Shown: positions 1 to 13,182, counted from the first letter of the stretch. The stretch is 64,000 nucleotides of DNA from Arenicola marina (GCA_964019135.1 OZ025255.1:7440001-7504000); one strand, 5' to 3'. Program-made: numbers and translations. The notes: generated from the letters alone by a model not told the origin.

Positions 1-3000
1 AACCTGTAACGTGGGAGGAGAGCATGGTCAGATCGTAGTACACAGAGCTGCTGACGAACCTGTAACGTGAGGGAAGAGCATGGTCAGACCGTAGTACACA
101 GAGCTGCTGACGAACCTGTAACGTGAGGGGAGAGCATGGTCATACCGTAGTACACAGAGCTGCTGACGAACCTTTAACGTGCGGGGAGAGCATGGTCAGA
201 CCGTAGTACACAGAGCTGCTGACAAACCTGTAACGTGAGGGGAGAGCATGGTCAGACCATAGTACACAGAGCTGCTGACAAACCTGTAACGTGAGGGGAG
301 AGCATGGTCAGACCGTAGTACACAGAGCTGCTGACGAACCTGTAACGTGAGCGGAGAGCATGGTCAGACTGTAGTACACAGAGCTGCTGACGAACCTGTA
401 ACCTTGAGGGGGAGCATGGTCAGACTGTAGTACAAAGCTGCTGACGAAGCTGTAACGTGAGGGGAGAGCATGGTCAGACCGTAGTACACAGAGCTGCTGA
501 CGAACCTGTGACGTGAGGGGAGAGCATGGTCAGACCGTAGTACACAGAGCTGCTGACGAACCTGTAACGTGAGGGGAGAGAATGGTCAGACCGTAGTGGA
601 CAGAGATGCTGACGAACCTGTAACGTGAGGGGAGAGCATGGTCAGACCGTAGTACACAGAGCTGCTGACAAACCTGTAACGTGAGGGGGGAGCATGGTCA
701 GACCGTAGTACACAGAGCTGCTGACGAACCTGTAACGTAAGGGGAGAGCATGGTCAGACCGTAGTACACAGAGCTGCTGACGAACCTGTAACGTGAGGGA
801 GAGCATGGTCAGACTGTAGTACACAGAGCTGCTGACGAACCTGTAACGTGAGGGAAGAGCATGGTCAGACCGTAGTACACAGAGCTGCTGACGAATCTGT
901 AACGTGAGGGAAGAGCATGGTCAGACCGTAGTACACAGAGCTGCTGACGAACCTGTAACGTGAGGGGAGAGCATGGTCAGACCGTAGTACACAGAGCTGC
1001 TGACGAACCTGTAACGTGAGGGAGAGCATGGTCAGACTGTAGTACACAGAGCTGCTGACGAACCTGTAACGTGAGGGAGAGCATGGTCAGACCGTAGTAC
1101 ACAGAGCTGCTGACGAACCTGTAACGTGAGGGGAGAGCATGGTCAGACCGTAGTACACAGAGCTGCTGACGAACCTGTAACGTGAGGGAGAGCATGGTCA
1201 GACTGTAGTACACAGAGCTGCTGACAAACCTGTAACGTGAGGGGGGAGCATGGTCAGACCGTAGTACACAGAGCTGCTGACGAACCTGTAACGTAAGGGG
1301 AGAGCATGGTCAGACCGTAGTACACAGAGCTGCTGACGAACCTGTAACGTGAGGGGAGAGCATGGTCAGACCGTAGTACAGAGCTGCTGACGAACCTGTA
1401 ACGTGAGGGGAGAGCATGGTCAGACCATAGTACACAGAGCTGCTGATGAACCTGTAACGTGGGAGGAGAGCATGGTCAGATCGTAGTACACAGAGCTGCT
1501 GACGAACCTGTAACGTGAGGGAAGAGCATGGTCAGACCGTAGTACACAGAGCTGCTGACGAACCTGTAACGTGAGGGGAGAGCATGGTCAGACCGTAGTA
1601 CACAGAGCTGCTGACGAACCTTTAACGTGCGGGGGGAGCATGGTCAGACCGTAGTACACAGAGCTGCTGACAAACCTGTAACGTGAGGGGAGAGCATGGT
1701 CAGACCATAGTACACAGAGCTGCTGACAAACCTGTAACGTGAGGGGAGAGCATGGTCAGACCGTAGTACACAGAGCTGCTGACGAACCTGTAACGTGAGG
1801 GAGAGCATGGTCAGACTGTAGTACACAGAGCTGCTGACGAACCTGTAACCTTGAGGGGGAGCATGGTCAGACTGTAGTACAAAGCTGCTGACGAAGCTGT
1901 AACGTGAGGGGAGAGCATGGTCAGACCGTAGTACACAGAGCTGCTGACGAACCTGTGACGTGAGGGGAGAGCATGGTCAGACCGTAGTACACAGAGCTGC
2001 TGACGAACCTGTAACGTGAGGGGAGAGAATGGTCAGACCGTAGTGGACAGAGATGCTGACGAACCTGTAACGTGAGGGGAGAGCATGGTCAGACCGTAGT
2101 ACACAGAGCTGCTGACAAACCTGTAACGTGAGGGGGGAGCATGGTCAGACCGTAGTACACAGAGCTGCTGACGAACCTGTAACGTAAGGGGAGAGCATGG
2201 TCAGACCGTAGTACACAGAGCTGCTGACGAACCTGTAACGTGAGGGAGAGCATGGTCAGACTGTAGTACACAGAGCTGCTGACGAACCTGTAACGTGAGG
2301 GAAGAGCATGGTCAGACCGTAGTACACAGAGCTACTGACAAACCTGTAACGTGAGGGGAGAGCATGGTCAGACCGTAGTACACAGAGCTGCTGACGAACC
2401 TGTAACGTGAGGGAAGAGCATGGTCAGACCGTAGTACACAGAGCTGCTGACGAACCTGTAACGTGAGGGGAGAGCATGGTCAGACCGTAGTACACAGAGC
2501 TGCTGACGAACCTCTAACGTGAGGGGAGAGCATGGTCAGACCGTAGTACACAGAGCTGCTGATAAACCTGTAACGTGAGCGGAGAGCATGGTCCGACCGT
2601 AGTACACAGAGCTACTGACAAACCTGTAACGTGAGGGGAGAGCATGGTCAGACCGTAGTACACAGAGCTGCTGACGAACCTGTAACGTGAGGGAAGAGCA
2701 TGGTCAGACCGTAGTACACAGAGCTGCTGACGAACCTGTAACGTGAGGGGAGAGCATGGTCAGACCGTAGTACACAGAGCTGCTGACGAACCTCTAACGT
2801 GAGGAGAGAGCATGGTCAGACCGTAGTACACAGAGCTGCTGACAAACCTGTAACGTGAGCGGAGAGCATGGTCCGACCGTAGTACACAGAGCTGCTGACA
2901 AACCTGTAACGTGAGGGGGAGCATGGTCAGACTGTAGTACAAAGCTGCTGACGAACCTGTAACGTGAGGGGAGAGCATGGTCCGACCGTAGTACACAGAG

Positions 3001-6000
3001 CTGCTGACGAACCTGTAAGGTGAGGGGAGAGCATGGTCAGACCGTAGTACACAGAGCTGCTGACGAACCTGTAACGTGAGGGGAGAGCATGGTCAGACCG
3101 TAGTACACAGAGCTGCAGATGAACCTGTAACGTGAGGGGAGAGCATGGTCAGACCGTAGTACACAGAGCTGCTGACGAACCTGTAACGTGAGGGGGGAGC
3201 ATGGTCAGACCGTAGTACACAGAGTTGCTGACGAACCTGTAACGTGAGGGGAGAGCATGGTCAGACCGTAGTACACAGAGCTGCTGACGAACCTGTAACG
3301 TGAGGGGAGAGCATGGTCAGACCGTAGTACAGAGCTGCTGACGAACCTGTAACGTGAGGGGAGAGCATGGTCAGACCATAGTACACAGAGCTGCTGATGA
3401 ACCTGTAACGTGGGAGGAGAGCATGGTCAGATCGTAGTACACAGAGCTGCTGACGAACCTGTAACGTGAGGGAAGAGCATGGTCAGACCGTAGTACACAG
3501 AGCTGCTGACGAACCTGTAACGTGAGGGGAGAGCATGGTCAGACCGTAGTACACAGAGCTGCTGACGAACCTTTAACGTGCGGGGAGAGCATGGTCAGAC
3601 CGTAGTACACAGAGCTGCTGACAAACCTGTAACGTGAGGGGAGAGCATGGTCAGACCATAGTACACAGAGCTGCTGACAAACCTGTAACGTGAGGGGAGA
3701 GCATGGTCAGACCGTAGTACACAGAGCTGCTGACGAACCTGTAACGTGAGCGGAGAGCATGGTCAGACTGTAGTACACAGAGCTGCTGACGAACCTGTAA
3801 CCTTGAGGGGGAGCATGGTCAGACTGTAGTACAAAGCTGCTGACGAAGCTGTAACGTGAGGGGAGAGCATGGTCAGACCGTAGTACACAGAGCTGCTGAC
3901 GAACCTGTGACGTGAGGGGAGAGCATGGTCAGACCGTAGTACACAGAGCTGCTGACGAACCTGTAACGTGAGGGGAGAGAATGGTCAGACCGTAGTGGAC
4001 AGAGATGCTGACGAACCTGTAACGTGAGGGGAGAGCATGGTCAGACCGTAGTACACAGAGCTGCTGACAAACCTGTAACGTGAGGGGGGAGCATGGTCAG
4101 ACCGTAGTACACAGAGCTGCTGACGAACCTGTAACGTAAGGGGAGAGCATGGTCAGACCGTAGTACACAGAGCTGCTGACGAACCTGTAACGTGAGGGAG
4201 AGCATGGTCAGACTGTAGTACACAGAGCTGCTGACGAACCTGTAACGTGAGGGAAGAGCATGGTCAGACCGTAGTACACAGAGCTGCTGACGAATCTGTA
4301 ACGTGAGGGAAGAGCATGGTCAGACCGTAGTACACAGAGCTGCTGACGAACCTGTAACGTGAGGGGAGAGCATGGTCAGACCGTAGTACACAGAGCTGCT
4401 GACGAACCTGTAACGTGAGGGAGAGCATGGTCAGACTGTAGTACACAGAGCTGCTGACGAACCTGTAACGTGAGGGAGAGCATGGTCAGACCGTAGTACA
4501 CAGAGCTGCTGACGAACCTGTAACGTGAGGGGAGAGCATGGTCAGACCGTAGTACACAGAGCTGCTGACGAACCTGTAACGTGAGGGAGAGCATGGTCAG
4601 ACTGTAGTACACAGAGCTGCTGACAAACCTGTAACGTGAGGGGGGAGCATGGTCAGACCGTAGTACACAGAGCTGCTGACGAACCTGTAACGTAAGGGGA
4701 GAGCATGGTCAGACCGTAGTACACAGAGCTGCTGACGAACCTGTAACGTGAGGGGAGAGCATGGTCAGACCGTAGTACAGAGCTGCTGACGAACCTGTAA
4801 CGTGAGGGGAGAGCATGGTCAGACCATAGTACACAGAGCTGCTGATGAACCTGTAACGTGGGAGGAGAGCATGGTCAGATCGTAGTACACAGAGCTGCTG
4901 ACGAACCTGTAACGTGAGGGAAGAGCATGGTCAGACCGTAGTACACAGAGCTGCTGACGAACCTGTAACGTGAGGGGAGAGCATGGTCAGACCGTAGTAC
5001 ACAGAGCTGCTGACGAACCTTTAACGTGCGGGGAGAGCATGGTCAGACCGTAGTACACAGAGCTGCTGACAAACCTGTAACGTGAGGGGAGAGCATGGTC
5101 AGACCATAGTACACAGAGCTGCTGACAAACCTGTAACGTGAGGGGAGAGCATGGTCAGACCGTAGTACACAGAGCTGCTGACGAACCTGTAACGTGAGGG
5201 AGAGCATGGTCAGACTGTAGTACACAGAGCTGCTGACGAACCTGTGACCTTGAGGGGGAGCATGGTCAGACTGTAGTACACAGAGCTGCTGACGAACCTG
5301 TAACGTGGGAGGAGAGCATGGTCAGATCGTAGTACACAGAGCTGCTGACGAACCTGTAACGTGAGGGAAGAGCATGGTCAGACCGTAGTACACAGAGCTG
5401 CTGACGAACCTGTAACGTGAGGGGAGAGCATGGTCAGACCGTAGTACACAGAGCTGCTGACGAACCTTTAACGTGCGGGGAGAGCATGGTCAGACCGTAG
5501 TACACAGAGCTGCTGACAAACCTGTAACGTGAGGGGAGAGCATGGTCAGACCATAGTACACAGAGCTGCTGACAAACCTGTAACGTGAGGGGAGAGCATG
5601 GTCAGACCGTAGTACACAGAGCTGCTGACGAACCTGTAACGTGAGGGAGAGCATGGTCAGACTGTAGTACACAGAGCTGCTGACGAACCTGTGACCTTGA
5701 GGGGGAGCATGGTCAGACTGTAGTACAAAGCTGCTGACGAAGCTGTAACGTGAGGGGAGAGCATGGTCAGACCGTAGTACACAGAGCTGCTGACGAACCT
5801 GTGACGTGAGGGGAGAGCATGGTCAGACCGTAGTACACAGAGCTGCTGACGAACCTGTAACGTGAGGGGAGAGAATGGTCAGACCGTAGTGGACAGAGAT
5901 GCTGACGAACCTGTAACGTGAGGGGAGAGCATGGTCAGACCGTAGTACACAGAGCTGCTGACAAACCTGTAACGTGAGGGGGGAGCATGGTCAGACCGTA

Positions 6001-9000
6001 GTACACAGAGCTGCTGACGAACCTGTAACGTAAGGGGAGAGCATGGTCAGACCGTAGTACACAGAGCTGCTGACGAACCTGTAACGTGAGGGAGAGCATG
6101 GTCAGACTGTAGTACACAGAGCTGCTGACGAACCTGTAACGTGAGGGAAGAGCATGGTCAGACCGTAGTACACAGAGCTACTGACAAACCTGTAACGTGA
6201 GGGGAGAGCATGGTCAGACCGTAGTACACAGAGCTGCTGACGAACCTGTAACGTGAGGGAAGAGCATGGTCAGACCGTAGTACACAGAGCTGCTGACGAA
6301 CCTGTAACGTGAGGGGAGAGCATGGTCAGACCGTAGTACACAGAGCTGCTGACGAACCTCTAACGTGAGGGGAGAGCATGGTCAGACCGTAGTACACAGA
6401 GCTGCTGACAAACCTGTAACGTGAGCGGAGAGCATGGTCCGACCGTAGTACACAGAGCTGCTGACAAACCTGTAACGTGAGGGGGAGCATGGTCAGACTG
6501 TAGTACAAAGCTGCTGACGAACCTGTAACGTGAGGGGAGAGCATGGTCCGACCGTAGTACACAGAGCTGCTGACGAACCTGTAAGGTGAGGGGAGAGCAT
6601 GGTCAGACCGTAGTACACAGAGCTGCTGACGAACCTGTAACGTGAGGGGAGAGCATGGTCAGACCGTAGTACACAGAGCTGCAGATGAACCTGTAACGTG
6701 AGGGGAGAGCATGGTCAGACCGTAGTACACAGAGCTGCTGACGAACCTGTAACGTGAGGGGGGAGCATGGTCAGACCGTAGTACACAGAGTTGCTGACGA
6801 ACCTGTAACGTGAGGGGAGAGCATGGTCAGACCGTAGTACACAGAGCTGCTGACGAACCTGTAACGTGAGGGGAGAGCATGGTCAGACCGTAGTACAGAG
6901 CTGCTGACGAACCTGTAACGTGAGGGGAGAGCATGGTCAGACCATAGTACACAGAGCTGCTGATGAACCTGTAACGTGGGAGGAGAGCATGGTCAGATCG
7001 TAGTACACAGAGCTGCTGACGAACCTGTAACGTGAGGGAAGAGCATGGTCAGACCGTAGTACACAGAGCTGCTGACGAACCTGTAACGTGAGGGGAGAGC
7101 ATGGTCAGACCGTAGTACACAGAGCTGCTGACGAACCTTTAACGTAAGGGGAGAGCATGGTCAGACCGTAGTACACAGAGCTGCTGACAAACCTGTAACG
7201 TGAGGGGAGAGCATGGTCAGACCATAGTACACAGAGCTGCTGACAAACCTGTAACGTGAGGGGAATGGAATGTTGGTGTTTTAGGCCACTTTTGTGCACA
7301 TACAGGCTAAATTGGGCCATGTAACGTGAGGGGAGAGCATGGTCAGACCGTAGTACACAGAGCTGCTGACGAACCTGTAACGTGAGCGGAGAGCATGGTC
7401 AGACTGTAGTACACAGAGCTGCTGACGAACCTGTAACCTTGAGGGGGAGCATGGTCAGACTGTAGTACAAAGCTGCTGACGAAGCTGTAACGTGAGGGGA
7501 GAGCATGGTCAGACCGTAGTACACAGAGCTGCTGACGAACCTGTGACGTGAGGGGAGAGCATGGTCAGACCGTAGTACACAGAGCTGCTGACGAACCTGT
7601 AACGTGAGGGGAGAGAATGGTCAGACCGTAGTGGACAGAGATGCTGACGAACCTGTAACGTGAGGGGAGAGCATGGTCAGACCGTAGTACACAGAGCTGC
7701 TGACAAACCTGTAACGTGAGGGGGGAGCATGGTCAGACCGTAGTACACAGAGCTGCTGACGAACCTGTAACGTAAGGGGAGAGCATGGTCAGACCGTAGT
7801 ACACAGAGCTGCTGACGAACCTGTAACGTGAGGGAGAGCATGGTCAGACTGTAGAACACAGAGCTGCTGACGAACCTGTAACGTGAGGGAAGAGCATGGT
7901 CAGACCGTAGTACACAGAGCTGCTGACGAATCTGTAACGTGAGGGAAGAGCATGGTCAGACCGTAGTACACAAAGCTGCTGACGAACCTGTAACGTGAGG
8001 GGAGAGCATGGTCAGACCGTAGTACACAGAGCTGCTGACGAACCTGTAACGTGAGGGAGAGCATGGTCAGACTGTAGTACACAGAGCTGCTGACGAACCT
8101 GTAACGTGAGGGAGAGCATGGTCAGACCGTAGTACACAGAGCTGCTGACGAACCTGTAACGTGAGGGGAGAGCATGGTCAGACCGTAGTACACAGAGCTG
8201 CTGACGAACCTGTAACGTGAGGGAGAGCATGGTCAGACTGTAGTACACAGAGCTGCTGACAAACCTGTAACGTGAGGGGGGAGCATGGTCAGACCGTAGT
8301 ACACAGAGCTGCTGACGAACCTGTAACGTAAGGGGAGAGCATGGTCAGACCGTAGTACACAGAGCTGCTGACGAACCTGTAACGTGAGGGGAGAGCATGG
8401 TCAGACCGTAGTACACAGAGCTGCTGACGAACCTGTAACGTAAGGGGAGAGCATGGTCAGACCGTAGTACACAGAGCTGCTGACGAACCTGTAACGTGAG
8501 GGGAGAGCATGGTCAGACCGTAGTACACAGAGCTGCTGACGAACCTGTAACGTAAGGGGAGAGCATGGTCAGACCGTAGTACACAGAGCTGCTGACGAAC
8601 CTGTAACGTGAGGGGAGAGCATGGTCAGACCGTAGTACAGAGCTGCTGACGAACCTGTAACGTGAGGGGAGAGCATGGTCAGACCATAGTACACAGAGCT
8701 GCTGATGAACCTGTAACGTGGGAGGAGAGCATGGTCAGATCGTAGTACACAGAGCTGCTGACGAACCTGTAACGTGAGGGAAGAGCATGGTCAGACCGTA
8801 GTACACAGAGCTGCTGACGAACCTGTAACGTGAGGGGAGAGCATGGTCAGACCGTAGTACACAGAGCTGCTGACGAACCTTTAACGTGCGGGGAGAGCAT
8901 GGTCAGACCGTAGTACACAGAGCTGCTGACAAACCTGTAACGTGAGGGGAGAGCATGGTCAGACCATAGTACACAGAGCTGCTGACAAACCTGTAACGTG

Positions 9001-10536
9001 AGGGGAGAGCATGGTCAGACCGTAGTACACAGAGCTGCTGACGAACCTGTAACGTGAGGGAGAGCATGGTCAGACTGTAGTACACAGAGCTGCTGACGAA
9101 CCTGTAACCTTGAGGGGGAGCATGGTCAGACTGTAGTACAAAGCTGCTGACGAAGCTGTAACGTGAGGGGAGAGCATGGTCAGACCGTAGTACACAGAGC
9201 TGCTGACGAACCTGTGACGTGAGGGGAGAGCATGGTCAGACCGTAGTACACAGAGCTGCTGACGAACCTGTAACGTGAGGGGAGAGAATGGTCAGACCGT
9301 AGTGGACAGAGATGCTGACGAACCTGTAACGTGAGGGGAGAGCATGGTCAGACCGTAGTACACAGAGCTGCTGACAAACCTGTAACGTGAGGGGGGAGCA
9401 TGGTCAGACCGTAGTACACAGAGCTGCTGACGAACCTGTAACGTAAGGGGAGAGCATGGTCAGACCGTAGTACACAGAGCTGCTGACGAACCTGTAACGT
9501 GAGGGAGAGCATGGTCAGACTGTAGTACACAGAGCTGCTGACGAACCTGTAACGTGAGGGAAGAGCATGGTCAGACCGTAGTACACAGAGCTGCTGACGA
9601 ATCTGTAACGTGAGGGAAGAGCATGGTCAGACCGTAGTACACAGAGCTGCTGACGAACCTGTAACGTGAGGGGAGAGCATGGTCAGACCGTAGTACACAG
9701 AGCTGCTGACGAACCTGTAACGTGAGGGAGAGCATGGTCAGACTGTAGTACACAGAGCTGCTGACGAACCTGTAACGTGAGGGAGAGCATGGTCAGACCG
9801 TAGTACACAAAGCTGCTGACGAACCTGTAACGTGAGGGGAGAGCATGGTCAGACCGTAGTACACAGAGCTGCTGACGAACCTGTAACGTGAGGGAGAGCA
9901 TGGTCAGACTGTAGTACACAGAGCTGCTGACAAACCTGTAACGTGAGGGGGGAGCATGGTCAGACCGTAGTACACAGAGCTGCTGACGAACCTGTAACGT
10001 AAGGGGAGAGCATGGTCAGACCGTAGTACACAGAGCTGCTGACGAACCTGTAACGTGAGGGAGAGCATGGTCAGACTGTAGTACACAGAGCTGCTGACGA
10101 ACCTGTAACGTGAGGGAAGAGCATGGTCAGACCGTAGTACACAGAGCTGCTGACGAATCTGTAACGTGAGGGAAGAGCATGGTCAGACTGTAGTACACAG
10201 AGCTGCTGACGAACCTGTAACGTGAGGGGAGAGCATGGTCAGACCGTAGTACACAGAGCTGCTGACGAACCTGTAACGTGAGGGAGAGCATGGTCAGACT
10301 GTAGTACACAGAGCTGCTGACGAACCTGTAACGTGAGGGAGAGCATGGTCAGACCGTAGTACACAGAGCTGCTGACGAACCTGTAACGTGAGGGGAGAGC
10401 ATGGTCAGACCGTAGTACACAGAGCTGCTGACGAACCTGTAACGTGAGGGAGAGCATGGTCAGACTGTAGTACACAGAGCTGCTGACGAACCTGTAACGT
10501 GAGGGAAGAGCATGGTACACAGAGCTGCTAACGAAC
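1..10536 (-). repeat. 56-bp minisatellite built on an SLC22 3' splice junction, about 187 copies
   Basis: A head-to-tail array of a 56-bp unit runs from the first base of the window and ends in a broken unit near 10536. Read on the minus strand, each unit has two parts. The first is a 19-nt pyrimidine-rich acceptor tract, CTCTCCCCTCACGTTACAG. The second is 37 nt that translate as FVSSSVYYGLTM when joined to the last two bases (TG) of exon 10634-10734, completing a Trp codon. That peptide fits the helix that follows the DLF...TLILLFAW segment in SLC22 transporters. The repeated unit is therefore an amplified intron/exon boundary, and the array fills the intron downstream of exon 10634-10734. 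Most units keep the AG; some carry TTTAAC on the plus strand and lose it. Unit variants form higher-order blocks: a marker unit with GAATGG recurs at about 581, 2028, 3980, 5874, 7616 and 9287. The true next exon is not in the window. Short open frames here are by-products of the repeat. Confidence 0.9.
7264..7320. other. 57-bp non-repeat insert inside the 56-bp array
   Basis: One place in the 56-bp array is interrupted by about 57 bp unrelated to the unit. On the minus strand it lies directly upstream of an intact acceptor (CCCCTCACGTTACAG). It could be a remnant of the native intron or a short insertion. A stretch of about 25 bp (TTTTAGGCCACTTTTGTGC) resembles 32596-32630 in the collagen gene, which hints at a dispersed repeat fragment. 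Confidence 0.5.
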
Positions 10537-10633
10537 CCATCTGGAAGTTCGCCAGCTTGTGCCCCGCGCAGACGGCCTTTAAAGACGGCAAGCGGGACAG
10601 TGCAGCCCTGAACAGGGACCTCAAGCCGCTTAC

Positions 10634-10734
10634 CAAGCAAACAGCAAAATTAAGGTGTTCTTGGCCATGTGGCAGCTCCGAAACAGGTCCCAGTAGCTGT
10701 GCTCACGTGCTTTCTGTCTCTTCTCGGTCTCTTT
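10634..10734 (-). CDS. SLC22-type transporter, internal exon (start of second half)
   Basis: On the minus strand this 101-bp exon lies between an acceptor (TTGTTGCAG) and a consensus donor (GTAAGC). It starts in phase 0 and ends two bases into a Trp codon. It encodes KETEKRQKAREHSYWDLF, then a Cys/His-containing linker and NTLILLFAW. SLC22 transporters have this pattern after the large cytoplasmic loop: a charged segment, then DLF(R), a basic linker, and the next membrane helix beginning with TxxLxxxW. The phase joins exactly to exon 12860-13182 (...LQHFVE + KETEKR). The product would be a twelve-helix plasma-membrane carrier for organic ions. Substrate cannot be told from this fragment. Confidence 0.85.
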
Positions 10735-10934
10735 CTGCAACAATAACGTACCATGGTGATTCATACAGTGGGGAGGAGGGGGCACCGCTAGCAAACTGTA
10801 GGAATGAGTTTTTTCATTTCAATACAACTCGAGCAGCAAAGCCGGACGCTAGATACTGACAGAGGCGATGAATACAAACTGGTGACCGAAGAAACCAGTC
10901 AGTACACACTGGTAAAGCCCCCCCCACACCGCCA

Positions 10935-12859
10935 CACAAACACACAGTAAAGGTCACTGACCTCCACGAAGTGATGCCCCCACCCTCCCACACACAACCC
11001 CCCACACACACAGTGAAGGAGAAGGTCACTGACCTCCACGAAGTGATGCCCCCACCCTCCCACACACACCCCCCCACACACACAGTGAAGGAGAAGGTCA
11101 CTGACCTCCACGAAGTGATGCCCCCGCCACCCCCCACACACACAGTGAAGGAGAAAGTCACTGACCTCCACGAAGTGATGCCCCCACCCTCCCACACACA
11201 CCCCCCCACACACACAGTGAAGGAGAAGGTCACTGACCTCCACGAAGTGATGCCCCCACCCTCCCACACACACCCCCCCACACACACAGTGAAGGAGAAG
11301 GTCACTGACCTCCACGAAGTGATGCCCCCGCCACCCCCCACACACACAGTGAAGGAGAAAGTCACTGACCTCCACGAAGTGATGTCCCCACCCTCCCACA
11401 CACACCCCCCCACACACACAGTGAAGGAGAAGGTCACTGACCTCCACGAAGTGATGCCCCCACCCTCCCACACACACCCCCACACACACACAGTGAAGGA
11501 GAAGGTCACTGACCTCCACGAAGTGATGCCCCCACCCTCCCACACCCCCCCCACACACACAGTGAAGGAGAAGGTCACTGACCTCCACGAAGTGATGCCC
11601 CCACCCTCCCACACACACCCCCCCACACACACAGTGAAGGAGAAGGTCACTGACCTCCACGAAGTGATGCCCCCACCCTCCCACACACACCCCCCCACAC
11701 ACACAGTGAAGGAGAAGGTCACTGACCTCCACGAAGTGATGCCCCCACCCTCCCACACACACCCCCCACACACACAGTGAAGGAGAAGGTCACTGACCTC
11801 CACGAAGTGATGCCCCCACCCTCCCACACACACCCCCCACACACACAGTGAAGGAGAAGGTCACTGACCTCCACGAAGTGATGCCCCCACCCTCCCACAC
11901 ACACCCCCCACACACACAGTGAAGGAGAAGGTCACTGACCTCCACGAAGTGATGCCCCCACCCTCCCACACACACCCCCCCACACACACAGTGAAGGAGA
12001 AGGTCACTGACCTCGACGAAGTGATGCCCCCACCCTCCCACACACACCCCCACACACACACAGTGAAGGAGAAGGTCACTGACCTCCACGAAGTGATGCC
12101 CCCGCCCTCCCACACACATCCCCCCACACACACAGTGAAGGAGAAGGTCACTGACCTCCACGAAGTGATGCCCCCGCCCTCCCACACACATCCCCCCACA
12201 CACACAGTGAAGGAGAAGGTCACTGACCTCCACGAAGTGATGCCCCCACCCTCCCACACCCCCCCCCACACACACAGTGAAGGAGAAGGTCACTGACCTC
12301 CACGAAGTGATGTCCCCACCCTCCCACACACACCCCCCCACACACACAGTGAAGGAGAAGGTCACTGACCTCCACGAAGTGATGCCCCCACCCTCCCACA
12401 CACACCCCCCCACACACACAGTGAAGGAGAAGGTCACTGACCTCCACGAAGTGATGCCCCCGCCCTCCCACACACACACCCCCACACACACAGTGAAGGA
12501 GAAGGTCACTGACCTCCACGAAGTGATGCCCCCACCCTCCCACACACACCCCCCCACACACACAGTGAAGGAGAAGGTCACTGACCTCCACGAAGTGATG
12601 CCCCCACCCTCCCACACACACCCCCCCACACACACAGTGAAGGAGAAGGTCACTGACCTCCACGAAGTGATGCCCCCACCCTCCCACACACACCCCCCCA
12701 CACACACAGTGAAGGGGAAGGTCACTGACCTCCACGAAGTGATGCCCCCACCCTCCCACACACACACCCCCACACACACAGTGAAGGAGAAGGTCACTGA
12801 CCTCGACGAAGTGATGCCCCCGCCCTCCCACACACACAGTGAAGGAGAAGGTCACTGAC
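10935..12859 (-). repeat. 72-bp minisatellite built on an SLC22 5' splice junction, about 27 copies
   Basis: The unit is mostly 72 bp, with a few shortened copies, and abuts exon 12860-13182 without a spacer. On the minus strand each unit contains CACTTCGTGGAG followed by GTCAGTGACC, which is the last 12 coding bases of the exon (HFVE) plus its donor site. The rest of the unit is GT-rich and GGGGTG-rich intron. The array fills most of the intron between exons 12860-13182 and 10634-10734, so about 27 extra copies of the 5' splice site stand downstream of the real one. The 72-bp length keeps several frames open on both strands, but these are not genes. Confidence 0.9.
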
Positions 12860-13182
12860 CTCCACGAAGTGCTGGAGCCTGGAGAGGTCAGGCAGCGGCT
12901 TCTTGTTCCAGGCGGCCATCTTGGAGAGGATGACCTCGGCCTCGGCGAAGCGACCCTTGAGCAGCAGCCACCGGGGACTCTCCGCCACAAACCACCAGGT
13001 GAAGAGCAGGGGGATGCCGCCGAGCGACACCGCGATCGCCAGATGGCGCCACTCTTGCAGGAAGTAGGCGATGACCGCTAGGGACATGAGGCCGCACGCC
13101 CAGAAGCCGATGCAGCCACAGAACGTGCGCCACTGGCGGCCCACGAACTCCAGCGGAAGCACGAAGTTCACCACCATCACCC
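12860..13182 (-). CDS. SLC22-type organic cation/carnitine transporter-like, internal exon
   Basis: On the minus strand this 323-bp exon runs from an acceptor (GCTGGTTGCAG) to a donor (GAG|GTCAGTG). It encodes about 107 residues. VMVVNFVLPLEFVGRQWR matches the region before the sixth helix of SLC22 proteins. ESPRWLLLKGRFAEAEVIL is the family hallmark, ESPRWL plus GR-x-EEA. WNKKPLPDLSRLQHFVE leads into the cytoplasmic loop. Helical segments in between (IGFWACGLMSLAVIAYF and IPLLFTWWFV) fit major facilitator helices. The nearest known groups by pattern are OCTN/OCT-like members. Exact substrate is not inferable. The first base pair group is in phase 2, so an upstream exon exists but was not found. 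Confidence 0.9.

Noticed and set aside
1-10536. A CRISPR-like array
   Set aside because: Units are contiguous with no unique spacers, and the setting is a eukaryotic intron.
10899-12858. Long open frames on both strands through the 72-bp array (HTVKEKVTDLHEVMPPPSHT and reverse)
   Set aside because: Unit length is a multiple of three, so frames stay open by arithmetic. The array is intronic and bounded by SLC22 exons on the minus strand.
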